NCBI RefSeq assembly: GCF_028769735.1
Contig: NC_088171.1
Coordinates: 60,212,216 to 60,276,215, forward strand
Reading direction: 5' to 3'
Source: Zonotrichia leucophrys gambelii
Lineage: Eukaryota > Chordata > Aves > Passeriformes > Passerellidae
Length of the DNA stretch: 64,000 nt
A program made the translations under genes and the position numbers. The notes beneath the pieces were generated by a model, which saw only the letters and a program-made list of their open reading frames with translations, was not told the DNA's origin and made no database searches. Below are positions 12,001-24,440 of the stretch, piece by piece. Position 1 is the stretch's first letter; each line of letters opens with the position of its first letter.

Positions 12001-14495
12001 TCTGGACAGTAATCTCCAGTTTGAATGACAACTTTTTTTGCACTTCGACAGGTAGACTTAAGTGCACAAAGATGGTTTTTTGATGGAAATAAAGAAATAA
12101 AAGTGTCTTATAGTGCTTAAATTGTATCAACCTATTGCTAAAAGGAACAAAAGAATCCCTTCTCTAAATAACAAGCAAGAAATTAACACAAGGCCGTAAA
12201 AAATTAACAAATGAGGAATGGAAACATTTATTCAAAGAGAGAAAAATAGAGTTTAAAGGAAGAAAAATGACAGAGAAATTAAAACAATTACCAGTTATTT
12301 TAGGAAATAAATGTTCAGTAATGTCTTCTGAGGATTTGACCAAATAGTGCCAATGTCTCACAACATTTTAGATGAAGTTACTAATAGTCACAACAGTTGA
12401 TCCAAAAAATTACAGATCAAGGATCTGTACACAGTGGGGTTATTTGAAAAATTACTGTCTAGAGCTGGAGCAGAATGTCTCGCACACATTGTTGCTATAA
12501 AAAGAAGGGATAAGGAGAAGGAAGGACAAAAGAATGAAGGGGCCTAACTGACAATAGTGGAAACTTCTAAGACCTTTTTTTTTCTTTGAAGTAAAATGCA
12601 GAAATGAAGAGTCATGATTAAACACAAGAGTGAAAAAGGCAGAAAAGTTCTGTTTAGCAAGTCTACTTAAACTAATTGTTTCTTCTTGCCTGTTATTTAT
12701 TACAACCCAAGTGTACAACCTAGTGTCACCCCACTCAGGTGGAAATGTGAGCATGTGGGCTATTTAATATAGTAATTTGCCTAATGTAGCACAATTACAG
12801 AAATGTGCTGAGTAACTTTGGGCTGATTCCCCAGGAAAGAATTCTTTATGGAGTGCCTACAAGGTACACCTGTGCCTCATTACCTGAATCGATATTTTTG
12901 CCGTGTTGATTTGAAGGACAAAATAGACTTAGGAGATTCTGCTTCCATAATTACAAAGAACATAAAGAAGAGACATTAAAACTGGAAGAAAAACTTAAAA
13001 ACCTGCCACACAGTACAACAGGACAGCAAAAATACAAGGCTAGCTCTAACTTTGCACCTAGGAGCCTCTGTATAGCAAACAGTTCCATTTTGTTAACAAG
13101 CCACAAGCGTACACTTAAGAAGCAGGTGAACAAATGTAATTGTGAGAAGTACAATGATGCTTCTAAGTCTAAATTGTCTTCCTCTCAAGGCACATGTGTT
13201 CATCTGATGCATAGCATTTTTTGTGTGGTTTTATCTTTCTCTTCTATTTTAAAACAAATTAATGACTTTCTCTTAATGACCTAAAAGAGGTTAAGGTGAA
13301 AATCTTAAAGCATTTCTTTTCAAACATGTCACATCTCCTATTTCTGTATTAATAAAATAAAGTAATCATTGTCCTTTTCTCTCTCTCTCTCTCTGAATTC
13401 CTGGCTTTGGTCTGGCCTGTGAGGTCAGTACAGACTAAAGGCCATTAATATCTGATAACTGCAAAGGACTTGTACTAAACACTGATACTCCCATTATGAT
13501 CTCTGGTGAATAGGTTTCCATATCAGAAAAATACCATTAGAGTTATCAGCAGCTGGCACAGTTTTAACCTCGGCAGAGGCCAAGGCACAAACAAACAGAG
13601 ACTGAAATACCCCATTATCTCTAGAGGCACTTACTCCGACTCTGAGCGCCGGTAGATTGGTGAGGTACCAGGGTGTAAATTTGCCCTCTGCCACTGCCAT
13701 ACCCATTCCTTGCACAGATGTAACCTCCATGACTGACAATCTGACCACTGTGACTAGCTTTTCATTCAGTTTATTTGCTCTTAAGCCTTCTTTGCAGACA
13801 CCCTTTATTCTAGAGAATCAAATACACTGGAAAATAATCCAGGTGTTCAGACAGCTTCAAAGGTATGGCTGTGCTGAAATTGGTACTGAAAGCAGGACTT
13901 TTAATCTTTTACACTTTGATGACTGAAATTAGACTCCATATTTAAAACTCTTATTTTTCATATGTCAATTTCATTCTCAGTACTATATGTATGTCTTGTA
14001 TGGGAGAAGATCAACTCATTGTGGCAGTACGAACTCATAAATGTTTCCTAAAACCCCCAAGATTATACCACTTCACTCTCCAGCAGCTGTCACATATTTA
14101 ACACATTTATCACATCAATTTCTGCACAATCCATCTCAGATGCAAAAGGATATTGTGATTTGAGCCTTACAGTCATAAACCATTTCAGAGTGACGCAGAA
14201 ATTCCAATGGACTGCTGAGGACTTCCAAGTCACTTTCTTTCCCAAATACTGTCAGCTGCACTTAAGGTGATGTGTGTCTCTGGCTAACTGGTACCAAAAC
14301 TGGCAGTCTGGTATGGAATATACTTGTCTGTGGGTGCTAGGATTGTAGGAGGGTGCACAAGGAGAGTTTTGTCTGGAGGTGAATCTGGATGTGACCAATG
14401 AGTTCTGGATTTTTAGCAAGGGCTTTAGCAGCAAATACTCAAGGGAGCATACACATTGAAGAAAAGCATGTGGCATCCATGCTAGAGGGAGTCTG
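9003..14495. other. AT-rich non-coding DNA, no gene seen
   Basis: No supported coding region is present. A 14-base word (tctacaaatgatac) occurs at 11794 and again at 11837, which suggests a small decayed local duplication. A CT dinucleotide run lies at 13377-13394. A frame open on the minus strand at 13494-13748 contains no recognised domain and is not called. A longer minus-strand frame at 14252-14665 is largely the antisense of the CR1 element that follows. Confidence 0.6.
13377..13394. repeat. (CT)n microsatellite
   Basis: About nine CT units are directly visible, immediately before a gaattc site. This is a short simple repeat with no other context. Confidence 0.85.
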
Positions 14496-14496
14496 A

Positions 14497-14894
14497 ATAC
14501 GGGCTGAGAGAGCTGGGGCTGTTCAGTCTGGAGAAGAGAAAGCTCTAGGGAGGCTTTATCACAGACTTCCTGTGCCTGAAAGGGGCTTACAAAAAGGCTG
14601 GAGAGGGACTTCTTAGAAGTAGATGTAGGACAAGGGATAATGGCTTTAAGCTGAAGGAAGGTCAATTTAGATTAGACATTAGGAAGAAATTCTCAACTGT
14701 GAGGGTGGTGAGGCATAGGCACAAGTTGTCCAGAGATGTTGTGGGTGCTACATCCCTGGCAGTGTTCAGGCCCAGGCTGGAAGGGGCCTTGAGCATAGTG
14801 GGAGGTATCCCTGCCCATGGCAGTGTTTTTGAAATAAAGTGATATTTAAAGTCCCTTTCAACCCAAACTATTCTGTCATTCCATGATTTTATGA
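14497..14894 (+). mobile_element. CR1 LINE, 5'-truncated 3' end, plus strand
   Basis: The sequence follows the 3' part of avian CR1 in order. It opens with the end of ORF2 (gagctggggctgttcagtct, then ggagaagaga). It continues with the 'attaggaagaaattctcaac' block and a gagggtggtgaggca stretch. It finishes with the 3' end 'gtccctttcaacccaaacta' and tail-like repeats ttctgtcattccatgatttt. CR1 moves by target-primed reverse transcription and is usually 5'-truncated, as here. The divergence and small indels show an old, immobile copy. A minus-strand open frame across it is only its antisense. Confidence 0.93.
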
Positions 14895-16400
14895 CATTGT
14901 GGTCATCATCACCTTAAATAGCAAAGAGATCTTAATGAGAAAGACTCACCACTAACCACCACTAATGCAGAGTCAATGCCACTGTACTTGTGGCTTGCTG
15001 CCTGGAAAGGAACATACGTCCTTACATGCAAGGTGGAAAAACAAAAGATCTGGAAGTTTAATCTAAACAAGCTTCTACTTACCCATGTTTCTGTTTTCAC
15101 TCCCCATCCTGCCCTCAGAAGGTAAAAATAAATTGTTGGAGTGTTTGCAAACCATGAGCACTTGCTGATGGCATGGCACCTGGAATCAGAAAAAAAATCA
15201 GCTTTATGTCTCTGTTGACTGGAAATTAATTTGTATATATATGCTACAAATCACTATCTCCACCAACTGCTTGATATGGAAAGAAGAAAATGATGCTGGT
15301 AATGTATGACCCTGAGAGTAGAGGAATTGTAGCTATTTACATCAGTTGTCAGCAACCTGCTGCTTGTTTGCGGTGTTGCTGCATGGATATAGATAACCTC
15401 TCTGAAACATTAGCTGAGACAAAGCAAGTAATTCTTTGTTGACACATTGTCAGTTTCTAATTTGTTCTCAAACTGTGAGGTAAATCCTCCATCTCCACTG
15501 GAAAAAGGGCCTCTCTATCTCACATCAGTCTTTCTGCCCTTTTCACTTTCTATTCTCAGCTGGAAATGCAGTCGAAAAGGAGTTTCCTGCCCGGAAACTG
15601 ATAAAACATACTAACAAAATTATCTGGAGAGTTTAACCTTAGCTGTGGTCCCTTTACATCACCCTGAATAAAAACACAGAGCAATGCAGAAGGAAAACTG
15701 TGATCCTTATTACAGCAGCGTCAGAAATCAGGAGGGCTGCAGTTGCAAGGGACAGAGGTTATCCCTTGAACTTGAAAAATGTTGCTTTAGCTACAGAAAT
15801 AAATGCCTCTGAGCCAGGTCCTGGTGAGCGAAAATGAAAAGCTGAGAAACAAAACCAGAGTGATGGCTCTTCATGAAACATCGTTATGTCAAGAAGAAAC
15901 GGCAAATACTGTGGCAAGGGTTTCATCATCTTTCCACTCCTACTTCTTGGTACCTTTGAGGAGTCTGCACTAGGAATACAGTAAAATGTGATGTGCTAGG
16001 AATTTCCTTGTAGAGAGATTGACCTGATTACATTTCACTGGGCATAGTAGCTCATTCTTCTTTCTGACTGCAGCTCAGATAGAAGACTGACAGCTGGACT
16101 CCATCACTTGGATTAATGGGTTAAAAGCTGACATCTTTTTAGTATTTTGGACTTTATTTTCTTTATCAGCTTGACTTTCATGCTCACAGTGCTCTTGCCA
16201 CAATATTCTTTTAAAAGTACACTTGTCAGGGTCCATTTGCTACCAGCTACCTTGATGGTGACATCAGCGATGGCTGTGGTTTACCTTTTGACCTTGGAGA
16301 GGCAGCAGATGGGCCCAGCAATAAATCCCGATTATTAGTGAAGGAGCCAATAGCTTGGAAAGGCTGAAAGAAAAGTCGGGCAGTTTTACACTGCAGTTCT
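14895..16400. other. Non-coding DNA, no gene seen
   Basis: This is unique sequence of moderate AT content after the CR1. No recognised repeat, exon or RNA gene was found. A frame at 16147-16338 encodes a hydrophobic stretch with no recognised family and no splice context, so it is not called. Confidence 0.6.
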
Positions 16401-17340
16401 TATTATTTGCTTTGATATAGGGTTGTGGGCTATGCCAGGGGCAATGCTGAGCAGCCTGGGCTGCCTGCAGCTCCCTGCTCCTGGGCAGGCAGTGCATGCC
16501 ATGCCTCCAGCCTCCTCTTCTTACTCTCTCCCCAGCTCCCTAAACTGCCTCCAACCACAAGTCTACTTCAGCTTTTGAGTCCATGACCTAAAAGCAGCAG
16601 GTGGAATGCAGCAATCTGAATTGCTGCTAGCATGGTCCAGGGCAAAAAAGCAAAAAGGACCTTTGCAAAATATCCACAGATGTTTAATTCAGCCATGGGG
16701 TGAGATGTTCAGGTCCCAGCACCCACACACAGAGGATCTGGCTTGCTCTCTGCAGGGGCCTGGGGCTGACCCTGCTCTCGGGGCAGTACAAAGGTGAGGG
16801 CAAATCACGGAATAGGGAAGGAGTGGCTTAGGAACATAGGAACAGGGGAAGGAACCAATGGGGTCCAACAGAGCTTTTTGAGAGAAGCTTCTTGTGTCTC
16901 CCTAGACCAGGGAATGTGCCCCTCAGGGTCTCCACAGTGGAAGAATATGAGCTCCCAGGGCAGCCAAGGGACATCCAGGCCTGGGCCTTGCTGCCCAGGC
17001 TGATGTGGTAATGGCTGACGGGTGCCATGCCAGCCCTTGAGGAAGGTGCATGGGGATGGAATGCTGTCAGGAAGAGGCCTCAACACAGCCCGGGTTTGGC
17101 AAAGGACAAAGGAACTTCATCAGGTGTTTTTACAGTGTTTTAAAAAGAAACCACTAACCCACAAAAAAACACATTATGGCCAGTGTCCTGCAGCATCAGT
17201 TTTGTGTTCCCTGTGTTGGGGTTTGTAGGCAGGGTGGCCGAGGGCTTGCAGCAGGTACCTACAGTGCCTTGATCAGGCCTTGGTATGGGGAATGCTGCAT
17301 GGCTCAGGTCAGACAAATATTTTCCATTTTTGGAATAAAG
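16400..17340. other. GC-richer patch of unknown origin
   Basis: Compared with both flanks this block is visibly richer in G and C (for example ctgcctgcagctccctgctc), but it has few CpGs and so is not a CpG island. It contains an 8-bp inverted repeat (16461-16468 with 16485-16492). Several open frames of 60-90 codons occur on both strands. They overlap each other and are typical of GC-rich DNA. The block could be an unrecognised old transposon, an LTR fragment or simply a local isochore change. No terminal repeats were found. Confidence 0.4.
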
Positions 17341-20300
17341 ATGTTTATGTTTTAGTCTTGGCTGGTTAGGGTTTTTTTCCCCAATGTGTATAGTTGGATG
17401 GAAGAATTTTCTTAATTGTTTCTAGGGATGTTGTGTAATTTATGTACTCGAATCCTGCAGCAAAATGTGGTTTTGCATGAGTAAAGACAATAAGATTTTT
17501 TTCTCTTTATATAAACACAAAATAGCTCAGCTGGATAAACCAAGTTTTCAAGATCCATTTGTACCATCATGTACTCACAATGTGGATGTGTCATCATGAT
17601 CCAGTACAAGAGAAAAATGAAGAAATTGTCACTTTACTGAATTATTAGGTATAAATCACCCAGGAATAATACATACTAATTTTTTTTCCTCTGGAATTTC
17701 TATGTATGATTTTTGTAATTTTAATATTTTTTTATTTTTCTAGGATGTGTGATAAGGCAAAACACCTTTAGCATCCTTGCCATAAGTCTGTCATAAGAGA
17801 GAGAGATAATTATTTTTATCTTCTTGTCTTCCTGAATTTTTGTTGAGCTTTTGTAACATTTGATGTTTCCAAGAATTGGTGTTTTCTCAATAGATACAGA
17901 TGTCTTTCAAATTTTAAAAAAAATTGTACTGATGCCCAGTTCCCACTCCTTTTATATGTGTGAACACTGAGGGCCTTGTGAACAGACTACAGCTTTTTAA
18001 CCAAATCAGAGAAAATGTCACACTTTTTGTGTCTGAAAAACTTTCCTATTCATTTACTTGGAGGAATATTTTTATTTTGTCCTATCTTAATTTGCAAACT
18101 AATAATAAGCTACTGGTTTTGTAGAAAGTGATTTCCAAATGAACAGCAGTTTTTTGGTTTCCCACAAATCAATAATTTAAAATTACAGTGAGTTATCAAG
18201 CAATTCCTTCCCCAAAAATGTATACATTAAAATTAGGATATTTTTGATTGCTGGATAAATTTACATCATGGATATGATGGGAAACAGTTCTTCTCACATC
18301 AGGAAGTCTTATAATTATTTTTCAAAAATGGAAGTATTTTCTAAGTGGAAAAAAATAAAAAGATTTTTGCTTTTTAAAATATAATTTTTATTAATATTAT
18401 TCATTTATCTGAGCAGGGTTTTTTCTGCAAAAATATTTGATAGTAGCCTTAGATATACTGCTGCAATGTCTGTTAAGAGAAGTAATAGAAAAAAATCAAT
18501 TTTAGATGCCATTTTCTATCTCTGTGTAATGTCAGTGAAGAATATACATAGGAATTGGGCCCTTATTTTGTATAACAACAAACACAAGCTTACGGTGAAA
18601 TTATTAACAGCTAGTGGTTTCACTTCATCAGTCCTTAGTTATATCAATCATTTCTGTGCCAGCATGGAAACAGAAGCTCTACTGTTTTGGAGAAGAAAGT
18701 GTATGTGTATGTTGTGTGTGTTCCATATAAATTACCCAGGTGTTTTAACACATCCAGGTGGTTTTTTATTCCTTTTGGAAAAACAGAAAGGAAACAACCC
18801 AAGGGCTAATGTTCTAATTATCAGTGGTTGTGCAAGCCTCCAAAAAGCATGTATTCTATAACCCCTGGAAAAATTCTGACATGTTATAAACTGGCTAAAT
18901 TAGCTTCAATCAGTAAACAAACAAATTGGTGCCAGCACAATAGTACAATAATGCAGTGCATACTAAGTGACTTATTTTGCTAATGCCAAAAATAGCTACA
19001 TAAACCAATGCTAAATAGCTATGCTTTTTCTTTGTATAATTTGCGTTAGAAGTTGCAAGAAGTCTTTATTCCTGACCTTTAAATAAGAACAGTAGAACTA
19101 GAGCATCTATTTCTCAGAAATTTTTGGAAAATTCTTTCTGGACTTTGGCTTGCAACCCAAATCACATACGATTCAAAATGTTAAAAATGAAACATATTTT
19201 AATCAAATGCTGGGGTATCTCTGGAAGCTCAGGTGAATGATTTTTTCTAGTTTAGCATTGAAAGAAGAAGCCAAATTCTTTTTCAAGACAGATCATATTG
19301 GGCTAACCTAAGTAACAGTGAAACAGGATTGCTTATGTAGGAGAAGAGAAAAAAAAACTGTAAGGAAAAGTTAAGATACTCCACAGTGGGCTTTGGAATG
19401 CATGTTAGGGCATGAAAATGTAATGAAAAAGCATAAGTTTTTTTGTTCTCTAGCTCCTGATAGCTCTTAATCTACTTTTTGTTTCCATACTGGAAGATAC
19501 TGTGAATATGGGAATTTTCTCTATGGCCCTACCTGCTTGCAGAAATGTGGAGAATATGTTACAGGAATAATTTCTTTCATTTTTGTGCATATTATTGTTT
19601 TTGCCATCACAGAGTAAGAATAATTCTGGTAATAGACTTTGGTTGTGACTTCTCTAAGTGTGGATAAGAAAAATATACCCTGTAAACATAATTTATCAAG
19701 TGTGTTTAGAAAATGGAGCTAAATTAATTTCAGAGTTTTGCAAGGTCTGAAATACTGTAACTTCTTAAATTTTTGCTTATTGAATTTTTAAGGCAAAATG
19801 TTTATATTCTGTCACTCCTGTGTAGATAAAGTCTTCTCAACTTCATTTTTTTTTTATAACGACATGATGTAATGTAAGTCATCAAAATGTTGTATACATC
19901 TTTTTATCTTCTTTTGCCTGCTCAACACATTGATGAAAATATCTGTTCTGGAATACAGATCATGACATTTATGAATTAATATGCAATCAAAGCAACATAC
20001 CTAAAGTACTTTCTTCTTTTCAAGTCCAAAATGCTTTTTCATAAGTGATAAAGAAGATTTCTGTCTTTGAAAATTACACAGACAAACAGACAGACACAGA
20101 GGTGTAGAAGAAAAGGAGTTTATACTACTGAACACCTTATTTTCTGCCTCTGTCAATAACATACCTATTTTGACCAGTCAGTGGCACTGGAAGCTGCACT
20201 TTTGCTGACAAAAGTGAACTCGACCTATGTACATGAATTTATACTTTAAATGAGAAACACTTTGTTTTAAGTGTTGTATTCTCTCCTGTCTTCATTTAGC

Positions 20301-21768
20301 TACACTAACGTATTTCTCCATGTGAAACTGAATAATTAATTGTCCCAATGGTGCCATCAGGAAAATGTTTTCAATTGCTGTTTCTGGAGACTCCATTGCT
20401 ACTCAGCTCCCATGAATATGTCGATAAACATACATGGTTGACTAAAACAGAATATATTTATTTTGCACTGTTCACAGTCTTTTTCAGAGAATATGAGAGA
20501 TGTAGATATTTAAACTGCTGGTGTTCTTTGTGCAGTAACAGAGTCCTTAAGTCTGAACTGTTGCTTTTCTAGACTGTGATCAATACATTGAAAAAGGAAA
20601 ATAACTACTGTTAGCCTTACTAAAACAAATTTGTACCTAAAAAGAACTCTAATAGTGTAAAAAAACACTTGCTGATCTTGGTAAAAAGCAGACATACAGG
20701 TATTGTTTTTTATTCCTTCCTTTTTCAAGCAAGAATTTCCTTAGTGTTTCCTCAATTTTATTTGCAGCTTTTGCAGAATCATGTTTGATAACCTTTTCTG
20801 ACAAAACATCTCATATATTTACTGCAATTGACCTCCTTGTAAATTAATCAGGAGTATTTAGAGTATATACAGATATTTTTTCATAATGATTATTCAACAT
20901 GCAGTTTTGTATCTTTTTCACAGTAGCTTCACACATTATAAAGTACAGGCTTTCCCTTGTCTTCTGAAGGTGCTAAAAGATATATAAGTGAATTAATCCA
21001 TCTCTCACAAAGTCCTAAACTCCATCAGGAATGACCATCTATATTCAGTCTGTTTCCTGTTCTCAAATTAAGAATCCAGAGAAATTACTCCACACTGAAT
21101 AACAAGGCAATGCTCTTGCTATGGGGATCCCACCTGTCTGCTCACCAATGATATCTCTTCTGGGATCTGTCCATTACTATATATCTGACCCTATTTCATA
21201 GCATGTTATTTTGGAGCTCAAAATTCTCTGGTCTTGGTTGTGCTGCTGGTATGGTGCAGGGAATGCTGCTGGTTCAGTCACAATGCTTCATTAGAATAAT
21301 CACACCTTGTAACTTCCCTGTTACACCTCCTGCATGCTCTCAGCACTGAAGGCCAGCAACTATGACTGCTCTTTGTTGTATGGAAGCAAAGTTGCATCTC
21401 ATTGCCATTATTATTTTGATCCATGCATGCTTGGGAGACCAAGCAAAAAGTGAATTTTTTACTTCTGTGTCTATTTTTGTGTCAGCCATGTGACAGAATT
21501 TCTGCTCTTCCAGAGTAGGTAGTACATCCACTGGCATTCCTCCATGAGCAGTTTTTGGTGGCGAGCTTTGAGAGACACACAGAGACACAGACATTTCTTT
21601 TTATGTACTGCATCTATTGCATTCTGTTTAAGTATAAATTGACAGAGATTTTCTGCTGAGTTAATAGTTGAATTTTTCAGGGAAAGCTGGAAGAGATTTC
21701 CTGTTCCACACCTTTCTAAGAAATTCACTATCTGGGAAACAGGACCAGACAAGACAAAAAGCTATGCA

Positions 21769-21797
21769 ATTATTTTTAACAGGGTGTTAAAAATAAT
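21769..21797. repeat. Inverted repeat, 12-bp perfect stem, 5-nt loop
   Basis: The arms attatttttaac (21769-21780) and gttaaaaataat (21786-21797) pair exactly around the loop agggt. The AT richness makes chance formation more likely than for the longer hairpins in this window. The short loop resembles theirs. Confidence 0.9.
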
Positions 21798-23218
21798 GTT
21801 TATGGTGTAACTGACACAGCTATTGTAGATTCTTTCTTCAGGATAGCTACAAATACTTAGTTGTGAAGAATTTGGCATAGCTAAATACATAAAATGAATG
21901 ACATGCATTCCATAACCTTATATTTATATTAATTGTGTCTTACTTTTCTGCATGTGATTGTCCCTCTCTATTTATGGTTCTAATCCATCTGCTAAAAGGC
22001 ATCAAGTAATTTTTTTGTAAATGCATTTTGCTACTCTATGCATAATTTCTTCTTAAAGGCGTAATTTAACCATTGTATATGTTTTGAAATTATAGCCATA
22101 ATTTCAGAAAAATCAGTTATGTTTATCTCGCTGTGACAGTCTTCTGTTAAATCAACACAAAGTTTTATTCTTCTCTTCACAATTCTCTAAATGCAAAATT
22201 ATTAATTCAAACTCTTAACTCACTGTCTGACGCAGACTTGCAACTCTTGCAAACTCCACAGAGACCATGATATAATCCACACTCTTCTGGTCACTTTCCA
22301 TTTTATGTTGAGAATTAAATTTTCCAACACCGTATCCTTGCATGGTCAAGGCAGAACTTTTTTATGTAGAAAACTTGCCTAACCTAGGTCTCCTACAGTG
22401 TGGTATTGAAACTTCATTCTGATTCCAAAAAGAATTACTATTTTTCAGAAAGAAAAGTATGATTTTAAAAAACATCATTGGTGAGTTTGAAAGAGAGAGG
22501 TCAGAATGGAAGTGTACAGTAGTATGTAAAGATGCAAGTTTTAAGGCTCAAAATACCACTACTGATTCAATATCAAGGTTTAGAGGATGACTTAAGAAGC
22601 AAATTCTTAATTGATCAAACTCAATTGATGATATTTTTCATAAATCACATTCATAGGTGCCCTGAAAATAAACTGCCTAGTGTTTGCATTAACTTCAATT
22701 GCATTGGAAGTGCCAGGCTCACCTGTTTCATTTTAGCTAAATTCCAACTGAGTTAAATATTAGGGGCTGAATTAGTCTGTTTTGTGGTGGACTGAATGAA
22801 TGGATTGGTTGGGGTTTTTTTGATTGCAACCTTTAGTTTTCCAAAATCAATCCACATTATTTATGTTTCAGAGATGCCTGTTTTCTGCTGTTTGAAAGTT
22901 AGCTGTCCTTGCATGTGCTGCAAAGAGCCTGCAGCAATAGAAATGAGAAATTTCTATTCTTCCAAATCTAAGACAATCCTCATAAATATTATAAAGGTAA
23001 AACAGTGTTCAGGACAAAGTACATCTCCAAATAATTTTTAATTTCTTGTTGATTAAACAACCACTAAAACAAAATAACAATGTAGAAAATATTAAAATAA
23101 TGATGTTATTGTGTTCTACCCTTACTTCTTGTCTGAGTCAATATTTCTACACATAAAGGTGAGATAATCTTCAAGATGTTTAGGTGCTCTCAGGTTCATT
23201 TGCTCCTAAAAACTTGAA

Positions 23219-23265
23219 CATTTTCTACTAGCTATGAATAGGGCATTCATGGTTAGTAGAAAATG
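23219..23265. repeat. Inverted repeat, 21-nt arms, 19 matches, 5-nt loop
   Basis: The arms at 23219-23239 and 23245-23265 pair at 19 of 21 positions around the loop agggc. The two non-Watson-Crick positions are G/T pairs, so an RNA copy would pair throughout. This looks like an originally perfect fold-back that has picked up two transitions. No precursor-length lower stem extends beyond the arms. Confidence 0.93.
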
Positions 23266-24009
23266 CTCTTATGCTATTAAAAATGAAACACAATAAATAT
23301 TATCTAACACAAGGAGGGAGAAATTTCCCTAGAATAGAAGGCAACAAACTGTCCGCTCTATTTGGACAAGAACTTTAATTTTCAACTAAGCAATCCCATG
23401 TACTAGGAAAAGAAAATCTTTTCAATTTGGAGGACTTTGACAAATATTAATATATCACAGTTGCAATGGGATTCATTTGTGCTGTGGAATCTAAGAGGTC
23501 AGTACATCTGTAAAGACTTATAGTACTTAAGAGATGATCGTACAAGACATATGGTTTAATCATGATGTATTTAAGCCTTTTTTATCTGCTTAAGAATTCA
23601 ATGTTTTTCTTTCTCTAATTTAAGAAACCATTTGTGATTCCTCTCAACAACCAAAAAAGTATTAATACAGCAGCCAGAGGGCATTAAAAATGGACTGAGA
23701 AAAGTCAAAATTATGTAACTATAATTGATTACAACAATTATTAAAATATAGATATAATGTTTTGAATGTTGTTCTCTATAGGCTTGACATCACACTATTA
23801 ATTTTTATATATCGGTGAATTTCCTATAGAATCTCATTTATAGTGTGGTAAATCTTCAGGGAAAGATAATGAAAATGTTGAAGGGCTCTGTGATTTATAT
23901 CTCAGCATTAATATGTTTGTGTCACTAAAGCTATCTTCTAAGAGCAGTTTGTTTTTCTAAAACCATGTCCTCCCAATAATGATCATAACCACTGTTTTAT
24001 TTTAGAATG

Positions 24010-24440
24010 CTAACACACGCACACACAGTGCTGCATGAACCATGGTGGAAAAAGCCTGCCAGGGCTTTAGGTGTCTGCTTGCCACCATTGCCCAACTTGC
24101 CCTTCATCACGTTAGAGTGCATGTGCTACCCCCTCTCACTGATGGCCACTATGTGGTAAAGGAATGTAGAAACCAGAGCTGTAAGATTGCTCCCTTTGCC
24201 AAAGTTATGGGGAGCTTTCTACCCAGAAGCATCTAATCCAAAGAGATTGTAGCCTTTTCAAACTGCACTTACTGAAGGCGGCCTGCCTGTGGTGTGACTT
24301 GGAATTGAATGCTCAAATCTGCAAGTGCAGGTCAGGTGTGCAGGCAGCCACGCAAAACAGGCTGTTGAAAAAGGTGCATGGCTACAGCAGCACCACATGG
24401 AAATATGACTCTCTCCTCTAAACTCAGCCGCCAAATATCA
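24010..24440. other. Slightly GC-richer unique patch
   Basis: The patch begins with a short CA-type run (acacacgcacacacag). It continues as mixed-composition sequence with a 64-codon open frame (24042-24236) that contains no recognised motif. No repeat family or exon boundary was identified. Confidence 0.35.

Larger units (their letters stand above)
17341..24000. other. AT-rich non-coding DNA with fold-back hairpins
   Basis: No coding region is supported. The longest plus frame (18466-18861) has no recognised domain. A region around 18880-19060 is complex AT-rich sequence with TAAATTAG- and AATGCAG-type words and could be a conserved element. Fold-back hairpins occur at 21769-21797 and 23219-23265. 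A smaller 8-bp stem with a 4-nt loop lies at 20197-20216, and a 9-bp stem at 22085-22106. Confidence 0.6.

Noticed and set aside
13494..13748. 84-codon minus-strand frame with protein-like residues and an internal GGAGTAAGT donor-like site
   Set aside because: No acceptor with a pyrimidine tract precedes it and no family is recognised, so evidence is too weak to call an exon.
14252..14665. Longest minus-strand frame in the first 15 kb (137 codons)
   Set aside because: Much of it lies antisense to the CR1 at 14497-14894 and it contains no recognised domain.
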